In this document: piece after piece, positions 12,101-25,400 of the stretch
How positions within the stretch are numbered: the stretch's first letter is position 1
Layout: the number at the start of each line of letters is the position of its first letter
DNA from: Tubiluchus corallicola
Taxonomy: Eukaryota > Priapulida > Priapulimorpha > Priapulimorphida > Tubiluchidae
Reading direction: 5' to 3'
DNA: 64,000 bases
Assembly: GCA_030141605.1 (NCBI GenBank)
Contig: JAQGDQ010000064.1
Coordinates: forward strand, 488,116 to 552,115
Made by a program: the position numbers and the translations under genes
Notes under the pieces: generated by a model
Told to the model about the DNA's origin: nothing
Database searches by the model: none
Seen by the model: the letters and a program-made list of their open reading frames with translations, nothing else

Positions 12101-15100
12101 TTAATATAAAGTCAAGATCAAGGCTAAATTTCATTTGTGCCTTTGTTCTAAATTCTGTATGACATACAAACGAAGCTTAATAACTTGGATTAGGTATTTC
12201 AAGATCGTATAAAAAACTCCGCAACAATTATAAAAATTTTGCAATGCAAAGCTTTAATACTTGCCTGCTGTTCTTTGTGTGGTTCACCAGGCACAGGTTG
12301 AGATACAAGATAAGCTTTAATGCTGGTGAATTTCTCTGGTTCTGATAGCATACTCTGAGTCTTTTCTGGTTGCGATAACTGTTGTGCATTAGGTGGAGTG
12401 GCTGCACTAGATGTTTGACCTCTCACAAAGTTTGTATTTGTTTGGGGCGAATAAGTTGCACTGGGTGTCCCAATTCTTATATTTGCAACTGTAGGTGTGC
12501 CAACTCTTACATTTGCAAATGCAGACGTTAAAGTTCTTGCGACAGTTGTAGGCGTTGCAGCTCTAACATTTGATGTTGTAGGTGTCCCAACTCTGACGTT
12601 TGCTATTGTAGGTGAACCTATTCTAACATTTGATGTTCCAGGTCTCACAGAGTTTGCTGTCGTCTGGATTGAATGAGAAGTAGTCAATTCGCACGATTTA
12701 CTAGGCATGTACATGTGAGTGCTTTGTTTGTGATCAGATAAGACTGCATTGAGATCAGACTGTGAAATGATCATAACTTGTTTGTTACCAGTCTGACTAT
12801 CAGATATGGGCAATAGTTTTTTCATTGCTGTTCCTGTTGGATTTTTTAGTGCTGCAATAATCGCACTGTCCAAAGCACTGACCTTCTTTGGAGTTTTTAC
12901 GAATCTCTGTAGAGATGTTAGAGAACCAGAGTTACTTAAGCTTGCTGGAGAAGATGCCATAGTTCTCTGCTCGTTGGTGTTAACAACCTGCCCTTCTTTG
13001 TCGACCAGTAATATGCTGCCTTCGTAAGGTGTAGAAATTGGCTGAGATAGTCCTGTCAAGGCTGGGTTGCCACTACCACTGATTTGGCGTGCCTTTGCTA
13101 GATGACGAGGTGGTTTAAGAGTAGCAGGTCGTTTTTCTTCACTCTCAGATGACTCCGAATCAGCCTCAACGTCACTTTCAGTCTAAATAGTAAAAACCAA
13201 AAACCGTGATATACCATATATGTATAAGAGAAAACAAATCTATAATAGTAACTGTAAGAACTGACTACTTATAAACTGCAACAGCGCAATTTTTTCATCT
13301 GCGCTCGATGTAAGGCAGCTATCATCTTATGAGGAGAGCCCACAGTAGGTAATATTGATAAAGTTGAGAGTTGGTACAACAATTACAACGACAACGTTTA
13401 AGCTACATTAACACCAGTTGGCATCTTATTACAGTGCCAAATATACAATTTTGATTTATTGTATTTACATACTTTACTGTAAGAAAGTGTTATGATTAGG
13501 TGTTTTATGTATATTAAAACATAAGCAGTCCATACTAGGTACCTTATTCATTTCGCGTGTAATTGCTGCTAGATTCTGACGAGCTCGACTAGTGGCTTCT
13601 CTTCGCGGACGCACAGATCGGTGATAATCAAGATGGCGAGCATGTGATACCTGTTTTGTATAAAACTTTATGAAGAATTATTTAGACTTTGTAACAATTA
13701 ATTTAGAAACTCACTGTTTTGTCTATGTACAGTAAAATGTAGTTCACAGGATGCATCCACTTCAATGCAATAAAACATCAGTAAACATCTATTATTAAGA
13801 AAATATGTATCTTGACATGCACTGTAATAGAATATAAAGATATTATCTCGTTTTACATGTAGTAATGACAGAACTAATTAGAGGAAATCAGGATTATCAT
13901 TAAAATTCAAAATGGTCGTGCAATGATGGTACAAAAATAATCTTGTGGTATGCTGAAATAAAATAATGGTAAACGACTCTTGACATCTTTTTCCTCGCCA
14001 ACTTCTTCAAGTTAATTCACCCTCTTACAACAGGAAACAGCAGAAAATGAGAAAATAGCAGCAACTAACCGAAAAATCTTCATCACTGTCAGCCTCTTCC
14101 AATGGCATATATTTTTTAAGCAACTTCTTGAATATTGTTTCTGTAGTTTTTGCCATATAGGAAATTTCTGTAAACAAAGCATATAGCTAATTTAAAACAA
14201 ACAAAATATTTCTTATTAACTATTATAATCGTTACTTAATGTTTGAATACGGACTAGCTATCAGTTTAAAAGCTCCACTGTGCACTAAAATCAGTCTTCT
14301 AAAAACAATGTTAATGATGTTAACTCTCGGGCCATGGTTGAACTTTTGTATAATGCTGATTATCGACTGGAAGCTAAAAACTATCGTATTTTCTGTCAAA
14401 TCACCACATTAACGGCCGAGTAGTGTTACCACTTATACCATGTGTGTATAATTGTCAGGGCATACGTTCACATTGTACAATATGATAATCGATGATATAC
14501 GATGATGTAGTAATGCAAAATAAAAAACTAAAAAACAAAGCATGAAAAAGTGTGCAATGACAAATCAGGAGTCAGAGTTTTCAAGCAGTTTATTTTGCAT
14601 TACAGTAATTCTGATAAGCACAGTACACACTTCCATGAAAACAACCCCTCGGAAACATTATGATTTAGGCTAAAAGGTGTGATAATAATACTATGTCATT
14701 AAACATGTAAAAACAACAGCTACCAATGCTTACCACTTCCTGGGCCATTATACTGACGACAATTGCTAAAAATTAGGTCAAAATCTTTGGCAAACTGTTC
14801 ACGAGATTTATACTTCTTCGCTTCAATCTTTTTCTCAATAGTGCGCAAATTCATCGGATGTTCAATAATATCAAAATAACCGGGTGCAATTTCTTCGTCT
14901 ATAGGCTCCACAAAAGGCCATGCATTTCTGTGTGTCTGTACTCCTTCCAGGACTGTAATAAAATTAAAACATCAATTTCTGACAAAACAATTTATAACTT
15001 ACATACATTATAGAAATAGTACATAGTCATAGAAAAGCAATGCGAAAAAGCTACAGATGCATTCATGATTACGACATTTGCTTGCAAACGCTACATAGCA

Positions 15101-18100
15101 CATACAGCAATACAAAAATTAACTATTGTGACGGTTACTATTCAAATATCATAAATCAAGGTCACAAACAATGTTTTGAAAAAATAATTACTTACTTTTC
15201 TGCATTCCAGCATATAATTCTTCATCCATACTGCAAATAAAAACAAAACAAATGAAACTAATACAAATTAAATGCAGAATTCATATAAAGATAAGAACAA
15301 TAATAGCTAACTTTTAAATACGGTGCACTCAGAGCTATGTATAATATAAACAGACTTCTACATTAATACTAGATAATGATATAATGTACTCTGTTGTGAT
15401 TTAAAATAAAGTTTTACATGTTTATTGAAAAAATGATAAAATGCGATTTAATATTGAGAGACTACAATGAATATAAGTGCCGTTACTTCATTAAAAATAA
15501 CAAACAAATAAATTAGACAAATACAAACTCACCCATTTTTATGTGTTGGATAAACTGGCTGATAATTAAGCAATTCCGGTGGAACCTCTTTGCCTTGCTG
15601 AATATAAACTGCTCTTTCTTCACGCAATCTTAGCCTCATAGCACGTTCTATAAGAAACAAAAAATTACTACTATGAAAATCACTACCTACAGATATTTTT
15701 TACACAAAACTATCAAAAACCGAAGAAGAAAAATACAAACTCATTGTCTGTATGATTATGATTAATTACCTACCTTCTCTGGCAGCTTGACGTTGTGCCC
15801 TAGCTATTCTTCTCTCTTCTTCTCTCTTTTCTTCTAAAATCCGTTGTTTTTCCTCGTCTTCTAGACGCTTCCTTTCCTTTTCCTCCTGATCAAGGATAGC
15901 TTGCAATTGTTCCTGAGATTGTAAACACATTATTAAACTGGTAACATTAGAAAGTGCCCCCCTGCAAAAGGTATACTGTACCTTTATTTTTTAAGAGGTT
16001 TGTGAAAATTCTTTACATTCACAACAAAAAACTATAGATTTTCCAACATAGAGAAAATAAAATTCCACTAAACAGTATTCTGTTACCAAAACTGTTATAA
16101 CATTGAGTAATTAATACACACCAATCCCCATATGATAAATGAAAGTACAGAAACTCATAGATTTTCTTAACACCCACATGTATGAAAGTGATCAGAATTG
16201 GCTTCCCAAAAATGCTCATAATGTTTCCAAAAAACCTATATTAGTGTCTATATTAAGAAAACATTGGTGACTTCATCTTGATTTGGATAACAAGTGCAAA
16301 CACTCAATATAGTGAGTGCACACCTATTCTCAGCCTGGGTGTCATAACAAGCCATAATATGGATGAATAACCTAAAACAATGGATAATAATGGTTGTTCA
16401 AATGTCTTTACGATTACTGTGTCTTAGCAGTAATTCATGTTAGTATAACAATAATACCTGTTGTTCTTGCTCCTTTCTCTTACGGTCTAGTCGTGACGAT
16501 GACCGTCTAGGAACAAATTCAAGTAATCGTTTCTTTATTAACTTCTCCTGGAGAAAAATACACTTATTAGTAAAGTCAAATGGATGAAAACTGTCATTAT
16601 GTTAACTCAGCTGCAAGTTTGAATGACATATTAAGTTTGCCAGTATAAAGCATTGAGGGTTATGGCACTATGTGAAAAACTGGAATGATTTACTGAAAAT
16701 TTTAGCAGAAGCTACCCTACATAGTACCATACATTATATGTGATGCAAAATCTCAAGCTGTACGGTCTGAGCATCGTATGCTATGTAATTGTACTATGTC
16801 AAATGTTATTAGATTAAATCAGTATACCAATATTAACTTTAATTCCTTATGTGTTCTTTTTAGATCTAACAATGCAATCGCCAGTATAAATGCAGTAGTC
16901 AAAATAATTAAACTATATATTTCAAAACCGATACTTTAATTTTTATCTGCTCATTCAAAATTCAGTAAACAGCTCATACAATTTGATCCTACAGTTGTTT
17001 ACAAATAGTGTCTTATAAAGTCAGTTATTCTTTTTAATTTAATGTTATATTTGACATAACTTTAATTTTTAGCTGTCTAACATGAATTTGTATGTAACTG
17101 CTCTGTACATTGCAAGCCTGTATTTTTATCTGTATGAACATTTAGACTCAGAGTTACCAATATTATTTTTATTTTGGACTAACTTATTACAACATTATGT
17201 GTGATGTATTATTAATATGCTTTATCCTGTTTCAATAAATTCAATTCAGTTCCACTTCTTCAAAAATGTTCTACTGTAGCTTTACTACTTAGTATCTGTA
17301 GAATGAGTGGAATTATTGCAACATACAGTAAGTGGTTTACCTTTTCAATATGCAATTCGGCAATTTCAGGCAAGAAGCTGTCTTTGAGTGTTTTGTAAAG
17401 ATCCCGTTCACATTTGACACGACTGCTTTTATATTTCTCAGCTATTGCATTCCACTCTTCTTCAGTATTGGCAGCAACAAACCATCGTCTAGGCTCTACA
17501 AAAGGCAAAAACATGAAAACAAGTTTTATTTGCAAATGAAAAAATAAACTACGAAACCTTTTCAGTGTTACTTGATTTTTAAAGTTGTAAAATTTCATTC
17601 TTATTTACACAAATCTTTGTTTTTTGTTTTCCTTTCTGTATACACTATTTTTTAAGGATGAATTAAACTGAAGTTGCAAGAGTGAACAACACAATCACAC
17701 CAATGTGCCTAAGTACATGTGAAGTTGCCTGATTTCATTATCACCAGAATGCTTAACACACCACAAACATTATCACTATTTTGCTATAGTTTAAAATCCA
17801 AGGATGAAAATTAACAAAATTCAATGGCATAAAATTATGGACATTGTCAGGAGTTCAAGACATTCCTGTCACTTCAACCAATCTTACCTGGTGGAGATTC
17901 TGACTTTACAATATTGTCTAGACAGTTAATCCGCATCTCACTGTTTACCACTTCTTTCTTTATTTCAGTGTGTTCCTCTTCCACTTCCATTTTCACCTCT
18001 GTATCCATTTTCACATCTGTCTCTATTTTAATTTCTGTCTCCATTTTCTCCACTTCCTCCACTTTCTTCACTGCAGCACTGAAAAAGGCAAAAACATCAA

Positions 18101-21100
18101 CTACAAGCCTATGTGGAGAACGAAATTTAAAATGCCAATATAGAAAATGATGCAAACATTCTGAAATCATATAAAAAACACTATTTAAAGTTCTAAGCAA
18201 AAACAAATTTTTGGACTACGCAAACTGTTTAAAGACAAATAATTACCCGGTTTCTTCGGTTTCTTCAACAAGCACTTTTCTCGGACGACCTCTTCCTCGT
18301 TTAGGCGTACTTGCTGTGGCAACACTTGCTTTACTAAAACATACACAGGTGCAAATTAACAACTCTGCTAAAAACAGTGAACTAGAAAATGTTGCTCATT
18401 TTACATTACTGTACTTCATCACAGTCCTATAAATTTTATATATACAGTAGGTGCCGCTCAATAGGCTCACTTTGGGACCGACGTGTTTTGACCCAATTAA
18501 CTGACTAAACCTATTAACCGGTGAACGTAGTATTACAAGTACAGAAGTATGACTCATCAGCTTACTATATGCACTGCATACGTTTTTAATGAATTTTAGA
18601 AACGAAGTAATGCCTAAATTCCCTTGTGCAGTCAAAAATTAGAAAAATATTCTAATATATTAATTTATATAAGTGAATTAGCAATAAATTAAAAAGTATA
18701 CTTTTCTAAATCACAGACTTTTCTAAGTCTGTTTATTTGCAAAAATTTCAAAAACTCCTTCCAAGTCAGCTGCTTCATTTTCTTGCAAAGAAGTCGGCCC
18801 ACAAAGTTCTCGTAATTATAAAAACGTTGAAAATCTGTTGTTGTGTGTGACTAAAACTGTTCTGAATCATCTGTTCACTTACATTGCCCTCATTTGCTGT
18901 ACAATGTTTACTCTTGTAAGTCACAAGGAATACCAGCTGATTACTGTACCTGCATCTTTGACTGTTAACTCATCAAGCATGAAAGCATGATTTGCAACGA
19001 GAGCATCACAAGGAAACCGCTAGGCAAGTGATTAAATGTTTAGCGTCCAGAAAGTCTTAAGGTACCAGTGGGCGAGCGGGTAACAGATTCAAAGCAAAAC
19101 CGCTAAGCTAGCGTATTAGCGCATGATAAACGTACCTGCTTACAAAAAAAACGGTACTTAACATGATTGTTTCTACCTATATTACAGTGCACAAAAGGGA
19201 AGTAAAGATGACATAAAACTAGGAAAGGCTCTTTGGGCACATGCAAATAACTTATTTTAAGTAGGCGAAAGAAAAATATTGAACCAATTATGCTGAGTTA
19301 TTTGAGTCAATTACCGATAGTTTTTATGTATATTTGAATAGAAGCAGCCCGTTCCATGGCGTTTTTGAGTCAATTAAGTGATTGAGCCTATTAACCATGA
19401 GTCTATTAAGCGGTGCCTACTGTAAAATCATATATAACATATCAGTATTGCAGCATATATAACATAATATCAGCATTGTAGCAATATATAAACTGTAGTG
19501 TATATGTATACGTATAACTATAGAACTATAGACAGCAATATATATATATATATATATATATATAGGCCTAATGTATTTATTTATGCATTCGTTGACAGTC
19601 AAAGTACATTAATATAGTTCATTTTGATTAACAGAGAAATATTGATAACATGCAAAGTTTCATAAAAATATCTATAATTAAATTTGCTCAGACAAATTTA
19701 GTAGTACACACGTGTAGAAATGTTTCGCATAAAACTGCATACTCCGTTAAACAATCTGATTTAAAAACGTTGGTAATATAGAGTAAAATACCTGTCATCG
19801 ATTTTGTGCTTTCTAGGTCGACCTCTTCCTCTTTTTGGTGGTTCTTCTTCTTCTACATCTGACCTTGATTTTTTTCTTGTTTTGCACTCACCATCACTGG
19901 AATGATTTGAACGGTTCCTCTTCTTCTTGTTTGAAGAGTGCTTTCTGTATTTAGCATAAACAAAATTTGTATTGAAGCAGTTAAAAAGAGGCACGCTGAG
20001 TCTCTCTACGAACTAACTGCATTACAGTCACAAACTGTAAATCCAAAATTGCTAACTAGCGCATACACACATGCATACAGTGATGAACTATAATATCACT
20101 GCCAGTGGCAAAGTGACAGTGACATCAACATGAATTAAAAAAGCAGTTCAGCAAAATGTTCACAAATAGCTTCCAAAAAAATAACAGTAATACATTAATA
20201 ATGACCAAAAAATAGTAACCACTTCTCAGCACATTTGCTTCTTTAAAACACATATTAGCTTCTAGTTTTCAGTTTGGACTACACAGAAGTGATGTAAATC
20301 AACATAAAAGTGTAAGGAGTTACATCTTAAAAAAGTAAGTTAGTGAAGTGGCAAAATGTTGAGTAAAATAAGTAGGTGTTTCAGAGTCAAAAGTCAGAAA
20401 CTATAAAAACCTGCCAATCGAGTGTGGATAACCAGTGAAATGGTCAGCGACCTTGAGTTTCTGGCTAAAGTGGTTCAACGTTGAATGGGCAATCAAACTC
20501 AGGTTCTTATGTTAGTGGAGTTTTCAGTGGGTGGGTTCAAGGTAAAAAGCCAATCACAGCCCAAAATTTGTAAGAAGTTAGTACAAGGCTGAAAAACCAA
20601 CTTAAAGAATGTTCAGATGGGTATCTTCCAAAACCACAGTATTATCTAGTTCCTCTTTAAATTGGGACACTTTGTTTGTCGAAAAAATCTTAGAGAACTA
20701 AATATGTCACATTACTTCATAATTCAGAATCTGGCATATGTTACTAATAGGCAGGATATATGCCTTACCATTACGATGAAATAATGCAATTCTTGAAATA
20801 ATGCAATTTAGCTTTTAGTGTTAGTCAAAATCACAAATTTTTTTCAGCAATTTTCACTGCATGTACATGACAACTTGTTTCAATTTCATTAGATTGTGAG
20901 CATAAGAATTTATAAACCATTGCAGCTTATTTTTCAACAATTACTAACCTAATGGATAAAAAGTGGAAAAAAGACTGGAATGAAAAAACTGTGAGCAGAC
21001 AAACTTGAACCAGGGACCTTGGGATTAGACTTCTCATCCCCTGTCATTCTTAATAAAACATGTACTAATAAAAAATTTACTTGTACTAAATACAGATACA

Positions 21101-22423
21101 GAAAAAATTAGTTAAATGTAATTTACATAAAAATTTACGCAAGTTATATACTTAAAAAATAAATTAGTTTGTAAGCTACACAAACACACCGTTTGCCTTT
21201 TTCATTCTTCTTAGAATCCTCTGGTTCTGGAGGTGGTTTAGGAGGCGGATCTTCACGATATAATCTAGTTCCGTAAAAATACCAATAGGTGGCGTCGGTT
21301 GCATCTTTTCCGACTGGCTCAACTCGCAAGCAGTTGGCATCTAATCCCTTTTAAGAAAAGAACAAGTTAAACTTTGTCAAATTGTTCCATCTAATACACT
21401 ATATTGGGTTTCTCAAAAACGATACAGTGAAAAGAGGAACCGACTGATGCAACAAAGAAAAAATAATATTTGTAACTATTATTTGCTAATTACGTTACTT
21501 ATGTTATTAAAAATAACAGTTATATACTTACGGGAAAAAAAACAAAAGGGCTAAATCTTTCAAAAAATGTTCCACTGCTTTTTACATTTAGAACTCTGAC
21601 TCCCTAATATATTATATACATTATTTTCAATAGTTTACTACTCTTAGACATTATCATTGTGTCATTCTGCAAAATGCCAATTACAAGAACATGCTGTTGT
21701 TTTTCATCACAGTTTAATGTTGCTACCTTAGAATCACTATGCCATTTGGTAGGTTGTGCAGTGTACACCTCTCTTATCTTTGAAAAAAGAAGAAGGTAAA
21801 CACACCACTTACTTTGAGCGTGTCAAATACATCAAGAGCTTCTAGTCGCCAATCACAAATAGCATGAATGATGTCAACCTTTTGGCTGCAAATACAAACA
21901 AATATTGCTTAAATGATTAAATCATTTACATAGTTAGGAAGATTCACTGATTGATCCTTTTTCAAACCCTTCATAACAGCAAACGAGGAAACAAAAGCAA
22001 ACATGCAGAACTGCTTAAACACAAATTTTCCGGAGTAGTTCAATGCAGATTGGACGGAAATTATTAAGTATACTGAAGTTTATTATGATCTAACAGCAAC
22101 TGCATTTTATATTAGTATTATTCTCTTAGCAAAGTGGCTATTATTCAATTAAATGTGCAGTGCATTGGTAGGTCCAGTGTCAAAAGCAACATAACTTAAA
22201 AATAATATAATTTGATTTGATTTTTTGTTTTGTTTTGTTTCTTCTTTGTTTTTGTAACTTTTTCAATTGTTATGTCACAATCTGGACTTTATCAATCATG
22301 TTATAATCAGTTCTCAAATGACAGATTAGTGATTTGTATTTGTTGCAGCTAAGAAGCACTTAAAATATTTCAAATTGCACAAATGACAGTGGTTCACACT
22401 TTTGAACTACCTGCCTATATTAA

Positions 22424-22456
<33 letters not shown>

Positions 22457-25400
22457 CAGCCATAATTAATATAATTTATAAAAGTATTCTTTTTAATTAC
22501 CGTAAGCTTTGGCTAGCTAACCTATTACCATTGTATGTTATGAATTTATGAATGGCAAAATTATGATATTAAATTTTTTTCATCTGGCAAGTTCCATACA
22601 AAAAAAATAAAGTTGCATTTTCTCTTTACCATTATATTTCCATCTACATTACTTGTTCTTACCTGACATAATTTGTAATATTTTTCTTTCATTTTTTGAA
22701 TCACAAGGTACATTCAGTTTCTTGAATTTTATTACATTCAATTCTATACTTAAATAGCATAGGCTACATAAATATTGTTAATAAATGCAATAGTGGTGCA
22801 TGACACATCAGCGCACTATTATAGTTCATGCATTTTAGAAAAGTGTAGGTCCCTCGAGACTGTTTCTAGTCTAGGAGCTACCCTCACAGCTTAAGAAACT
22901 ATTATTGTCAGCATTGTACATTATACTTTTTTGTTAAATATGTGTGAAATAAATTGTTCTTATATCTTATTTTAAGACAATACCTGCACACATTAAGAGA
23001 AACTTTGGATAAAAAATTTCCACAAAGACTATTCTAACAATTTTTGCAGTTTGTAAACTCCGGGAATATGATAACTACTGTTATCAATGCTAACAAATAA
23101 AAGATTCATGAATCAAATTCATAACGCTTACATCGCCAACTTACCCAACAGGTAGATTCACAAATTCAATGCCGTCCTTCAGAGGACTAGATTCACCAGT
23201 TTCTGTTTCCGTTTCCCAACGGTGTTTAAGAATATCAGTCAGAAAACTTGTAAAGTTGTATGGTCTAAAAAAAGCAGTCATCAAGTGCATACCGTGCATA
23301 AAAATGTTAACATAAAATTCCAAGATTCGTAAATCTTGCAAAATTACATCTTTGCAAAAACACAGTCATACACTAGACACATAGATAACAAATTTATTCA
23401 TTACACTGTGAGCAAAAATTATTGTTATGCAGTTTGTTCTCATTCTGAGGTGCCTTTTGTGGACGTCACACATTGACAAAAAATGTCATAATGAATGTGT
23501 GAAAATTTAATGTAATACCTCACTAATAACTCCCAACTTTCAATGTTGCAAATTATTAGTGGAACTATAAGCCATTTAGATGTCTTCACAGCCTAACAGC
23601 TTTTACAATAATTTAGTGATAATTACGAGCCATAAACTTGTGTTCCTTGTCATTGGAAATGTAAGAATCTGTAATTATTATTTAATATTTATGTGTTTTG
23701 TTGACAAAATAAGTAAAATCTTGAAAAATCTTGAATCTTGAGTGTTGTTAGCAATAACGAAAAAATGAATGCGATCATTAGAAATTTTTTTAGAACAATC
23801 ACGACAAACTTTCAGCAATCGCAATCGCAATCAAATTTATGCTTAATGTACATAAACACACAAATTAAAGCAAACCTGTTATCAGTAGTCTCTGTATGCA
23901 GGCTACATATAGCCTAATACAGCATCAGAGATTTTCCCACTCCGATTCTGATACACGCAGGTGTTTGGCAATTATTTATTTTATATAACACTCAATAAAA
24001 TATAGTGAAAAGCTGGATAGGGATTCTGACGATTTCTATGAAAGTCAGAAAAAATGAATGCAAAAATGAGTGTGTACAATTATGGTGTGATTATGGTCAA
24101 CTGTAGCATTTGTGTGATCACGGAATTTGATAGAGACAGCTATCTTGACCATTTTCAAAGACGATCATTACAACGCTGCCAACTTTCATATAAATTTCAG
24201 CAGTAATTTACTTAAGAATTAAATTTACAAAAATAATTATAGCAATTGCAGATATTTCACAAATTTAACTGAAAAGAAAAATTAGTAAAACCAGTACTTA
24301 CTCTATATCATCTCGACCATAACAACCATTTAGCAATCTGGTAATAAGATCAATAATAAGAAAATTTCCTTCAGGAGGAACATCTGTTAATAATGCTTCT
24401 TCAAATTCCTGTAAATAAACAAAAACAGTTACTGCTACTATTTCACTTTTTACACGCATTATATTTTTATAAGTATGTATACAGACTGCTGTAATATATT
24501 ATACTACTAATATCAGCAGTCGTAAACGATCATCGTGATCCCCAGCATAGGATGCTCTTTTGTCATTTACGTATGTCAGATACGGGCTCTGGTACTACTG
24601 TAGTCACTAGTTAGGGTACAGTACATTAAACGTGCCAATGTGCAGAACGCACTTTCACCAGCAGTGAACTGATTTTGAGAGTCATTATGAGAATGATATG
24701 ATTTTCGTTTTTAGTTCTTTGTGATAGGCATATTGCAGCATCTCTGCAAGTACTGAGAGATTAAATCAGTTCAGGAAGAGCATGTACATTATCAGCCGAC
24801 ATAAAATTCCAAATTAACAACAGAAACTACGTTGGCAAGCTAGTAGTAGTAAGTAATTACAAGTGTAGTACCCGTGTACTGACTGTACCGTTCTGCACCA
24901 AGTTAGTAAGCCTCGGTTGATTATTAGTTTAGTAACACAATGCAATTCAGTTTATTGCTCAATTATTCAATTAACTTTACGTACATTGGCAAGTACAAGA
25001 TAAATAATTATATATGTATATGTATACTACAGATAACACGTACATTATAATATACATTATTATAATAATTATAAAAACTACCATTTGTATTTTAGATAAC
25101 ATCAACAATATCAACATTAAACAACGAACTAGAAAAACAACAATGATGCATTTTACAACACAGTTTTTAACATACACACTCTTCAACAATTTTTTTAACA
25201 TTTGAAACATTATATTTTTTCAGAGGTACGCTGATTGGCCATAATCAGCAGACAGCAATCAACCAGTATGGGATCTACTGAAATAACAATTATTGTTATT
25301 TTTGCGATTACTATTCGGCTCTTAGTGTCTCAAGGTCCGTATTCTGGAGAATCAAAACCTCCAATGTATGGTGATTACGAAGCACAAAGACACTGGATGG

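Noticed and set aside
20985-21045. Minus-strand CCTGGTTCAAG with box B-like look, possible tRNA
   Set aside because: No box A, no acceptor stem; too little for a tRNA or a SINE call.
25235-25267. Upstream in-frame extension of ALG6 from a TTG codon
   Set aside because: No ATG before 25268, and the acceptor-like site at 25213-25223 suggests this is 5' UTR.
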